Origin: Bacteroidetes bacterium SW_9_63_38
Lineage (GTDB): Bacteria > Bacteroidota > Rhodothermia > Rhodothermales > Salinibacteraceae
Direction: 5' to 3'
Assembly: GCA_003022435.1 (NCBI GenBank)
Contig: PXUA01000013.1
Coordinates: 16,468 to 80,467, forward strand
Length of the DNA: 64,000 nt
Part shown: positions 62,202-64,000 of the stretch, one piece after another
Layout of the letters: every line of letters starts with the position of its first letter
How positions within the stretch are numbered: position 1 is the stretch's first letter
Notes under the pieces: generated by a model
The model's database searches: none
What the model was told of the DNA's origin: nothing
Seen by the model: only the letters and a program-made list of their open reading frames with translations
Program-made: the position numbers and the translations under genes

Positions 62202-62917
62202 CTACGTGTCCGTGGTGGCAGACGGGGAGCGAGAGGCATCCAGAGCGTCGAACTGGGCCTGCTGCCGATCGACCGTTTCCTAGAGGCGCTCCACCTCGCG
62301 TTCGAGTTGCGCGTTTTGGTTACGCAGACTCCTCCGGTCTCGTCGGAGCCGACCGACCATTTGCTTCGTTTCGGTGAGGGCGTCCCCCAATCGGTCCAGT
62401 AGGTCGGCGGCGGCAGGCGGGGACGAGGCCTCGCTCGCGTCTTCAGACTGGTGACGCCACAGTTCCAGTCGCAGCTCGTTGAACTCTGTCGAGAGCGCTG
62501 CGATGAGGTCGAATGCCTCCTGGAGGGGCTGCGGGGTCTCGTCTTCGTCGGGCTCGGTTGGCGATGCATCGGGGGAGGCCGGCGAGCCGACGGCCTTTGT
62601 GCGCACCAGGTCTATCTCGTCCAGCAGCGCCTCGATAGCAGTCAGCCGACGCCGGGTGCGCTCACGCTGGCGGCGCTGGGTGCGCTCCAGCCGCTGCGTG
62701 AGGGTGGCGATAAAACGGCCTCCTCCAGGCTTTCCACGCCGTAGTCCTCCAGGCGCTGCTTCACGCGGTAATGCGACCGAAGCAGTCGCTTCATGGTGCG
62801 GATCTGTTTGAGGGCCCCGTCCGGGTGCTGGGCCCCTACCTCTCGGCACAGCACGTCTGTAACCGTGCGGGGAGGAGCCGGTCCGGTGGAAGACCCGTCT
62901 GTAGAGCGGTTGGGCAT
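62202..62917 (-). pseudogene. Doubly disrupted coiled-coil protein gene
   Basis: A minus-strand gene with two lesions. It starts at MPNRSTDGSSTGPAPP (62917) and reads through RTMKRLLRSHYRVKQRLEDYGVESLEEAV. It then needs one extra base in the T-run (A run 62712-62715 on the plus strand) to continue as FIATLTQRLERTQRRQRERTRRRLTAIEALLDEIDLVRTK. A TAG at 62280-62282 interrupts it after QLEREVERL. In the same frame the sequence goes on for 25 more codons (ETVDRQQAQFDALDASRSPS and a short tail) to a stop at 62202. The TAG is one change from CAG. The product would be a charged coiled coil. No family was recognised; the neighbouring gvp-like genes suggest, without proof, a gas-vesicle accessory role. 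Confidence 0.75.
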
Positions 62918-63067
62918 AGCGGAGGGAGGGCGGGATCAAAGGCGCAGGCGGACGGGAGGCGGAAGCACTCGATCATCGCTTCCGGATCATAACCCAGTTT
63001 TGGTGTTCCTGGTCCCGGTACATACGCACCTGCACCAGTGTCGGACTCATCCTGTAAGTAAAAAGGT

Positions 63068-63316
63068 GTGCGTAAACCGCTCGTCGAGGGTCCCTTTCCG
63101 AATCCCTTTCCTAAAGCGACCGTGGAAGAGACGGTTGCTGCTGCACGGGGCCAGTTGGGTGAAGAAGTTGCGCCCGAGCAAGTGGGGCAGACGCTCAAGC
63201 GGCAGGCCGAAGACATTGAGCACCTGTGCGAGGTGCTCAACCTCGACCCCGACGACCTGCGTCTCGATCTTGGGACCGTTCGCGGCCTCCGGGACCTGGA
63301 CGAGGACCCTGGGTAA
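63068..63316 (+). CDS. gvpK: GvpK-like gas vesicle protein, short
   Basis: 82 residues. The C-terminal part (VAPEQVGQTLKRQAEDIEHLCEVLNLDPDDLRLDLGTVRGL) resembles the end of GvpK, where a helix is followed by GL-x-PEDLNLDLGPLG. The usual N-terminal GvpK helices are not recognisable; the first 30 residues are Pro-rich (VEGPFPNPFPK). The start is a GTG at 63068, so the gene may be a 5'-truncated remnant. GvpK is needed for gas-vesicle assembly in other bacteria and haloarchaea. Confidence 0.6.
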   Translation: MRKPLVEGPFPNPFPKATVEETVAAARGQLGEEVAPEQVGQTLKRQAEDIEHLCEVLNLDPDDLRLDLGTVRGLRDLDEDPG

Positions 63317-63364
63317 AAACCCGGCCCCCCGTGTCGTCACTGTTTTTCCATTTCGGCTCGTTCT

Positions 63365-63468
63365 TACCGATCCGTGAGAACGTACGTACACACACGTTCC
63401 GGATTGATGGGGCCCGAGTGCAGCCAAAGGCGAAAACGGACTTCAAAAAACTTGTTCACGTATCGGTA
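63365..63468 (+). mobile_element. MITE-like repeat B, copy 3 (104 bp), ending in a start codon
   Basis: Terminal inverted repeats TACCGATCCGTGAG and TTCACGTATCGGTA; the interior is nearly identical to copy B2. Its last base, A63468, is the first base of the ATG of the GvpA/J/S gene. Confidence 0.8.
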
Positions 63469-63824
63469 TGGCCTCTTCCTCCAAGCGCACCTCGCCCCGA
63501 CTCCCCCAGTCCGATACCCTCGCCGACATTCTGGAGCGGGTGCTGGAGACCGGCATTGTCGTGGCCGGGGACATTCGCGTAAACCTCAACGACGTCGAAC
63601 TGCTCACCATCCAGATCCGGCTGCTGATCTGCTCGGTCGATAAGGCCGACGAGATGGGCATCGATTGGTGGAAGTCGGCCGACTTTCTGAAAGATGGAAG
63701 CGGTGAGGAAACGCCCGACGCGTCGGAGGAATCTCTACCCGTCGACGAACTCAACGACCGGCTCGCCCGGCTCGAAGAGCGGCCCGATTCCCTCGACGAC
63801 GGGGCAGACGAGGGAGGTGAATGA
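63468..63824 (+). CDS. Gas vesicle GvpA/J/S-family protein
   Basis: 118 residues. The GvpA-type core is LADILERVLETGIVVAGDIRVNLNDVELLTIQIRLLICSVDKADEMGIDWW. The GIVVAGDIRV and ASVDKA-DEMGIDWW-like residues place it with the GvpJ/GvpS minor proteins rather than the main shell protein GvpA. The C-terminal tail is acidic (RLEERPDSLDDGADEGGE). Its ATG overlaps the end of MITE copy B3, so its upstream region has been replaced by the repeat and the original N-terminus is uncertain. No further gvp genes lie before MITE A3. Confidence 0.82.
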   Translation: MASSSKRTSPRLPQSDTLADILERVLETGIVVAGDIRVNLNDVELLTIQIRLLICSVDKADEMGIDWWKSADFLKDGSGEETPDASEESLPVDELNDRLARLEERPDSLDDGADEGGE

Positions 63825-63903
63825 GTGAGGGAAGAGGGGCTGGGACGAGATTTGGACACGGATGAAACGAAGCGTCTACGGCACAATCCCGATCAATTGG
63901 ACC

Positions 63904-64000
63904 CTAGTGCAGCTTCAACTGGTCCGTTGTGCAATCGAGATACCTCAAGCTGGAGCTTGGAGCAATAGCAAACTGCTTTCCCCAAAAGATCGTTTGAAGC
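63904..64000 (-). mobile_element. MITE-like repeat A, copy 3 (cut by window end)
   Basis: Starts CTAGTGCAGCTTCAACTGGTCCG and continues as the reverse complement of copy A2, to GATCGTTTGAAGC at the window edge. About the last 8 bases should lie outside the window. Confidence 0.85.

Noticed and set aside
62700..62725. Programmed -1 frameshift in the coiled-coil gene
   Set aside because: The site does not form an X XXY YYZ slippery heptamer in the zero frame, and a second in-frame stop further down points to decay.

Overview
The window is a GC-rich bacterial chromosome segment with strongly acidic proteins: Asp/Glu-rich tails on L17, GrpE and the HU-like protein, and a Glu-rich linker in the ppGpp synthetase. 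Menaquinone genes, an Lpt lipopolysaccharide-export cluster with a very long OstA-like protein, an Lnb/DUF4105-type protein and several outer-membrane barrels point to a Gram-negative member of the Bacteroidota/Rhodothermota. An extreme halophile of the Salinibacter type fits best. This is inferred from protein character and gene content, not from a database match.

Layout. 0-3.5 kb: the end of the ribosomal/RNA polymerase operon (rpoA, rplQ), a terminator, and a bifunctional Rel. 3.7-8.1 kb: HU-like protein, ruvX, DUF72, HIT, PHP phosphoesterase, ribH, tRNA-His, tRNA-Glu and a strong terminator. 8.6-16.8 kb: a pseudokinase-TPR-TonB fusion, Lnb-like protein, nth, gpmI and sppA. 17.2-20.4 kb: the heat-shock cluster hrcA-grpE-dnaJ, without dnaK. 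20.5-24.9 kb: flavin reductase-like protein, TIGR02757 protein, ammonium transporter and a UbiA-like membrane protein.

24.9-33.7 kb is looser and looks reshuffled. It holds a 5'-truncated asnS next to a MITE-like repeat, a SIMPL protein, a NurA nuclease with a free-standing HAS-barrel protein, an acyl-CoA dehydrogenase, Dps, and G/T-rich simple-sequence spacers. 33.7-43.2 kb: topA, rsgA, an outer-membrane protein overlapping a YbbR protein, a DMT transporter, DUF4230 and a membrane protein. 43.3-52.0 kb is a nearly complete menaquinone cluster, menF-menD-menH-menA-menC-menE, lacking menB and interrupted by a MITE. 52.1-54.7 kb: a GNAT acetyltransferase and a three-gene STAS / anti-sigma kinase / response-regulator-phosphatase partner-switching module. 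55.2-58.8 kb: lptC, a large OstA-like gene and lptB. 58.9-61.8 kb: glmS, a DoxX-like protein and a 7Fe ferredoxin. 62.2-64.0 kb is a decaying patch with a doubly mutated coiled-coil pseudogene, a short gvpK-like gene, a GvpA/J/S-family gene, and one copy each of two MITE families.

Two small inverted-repeat families, called A and B here, are each present three times. They sit at the points where genes are broken, bounded or given new upstream sequence: truncated asnS, the topA leader, the menF/menD gap and the gvp remnant. These, the pseudokinase fusion and the NurA/HAS-barrel pair are the most interesting features. No CRISPR array, rRNA gene or intact insertion sequence was seen.
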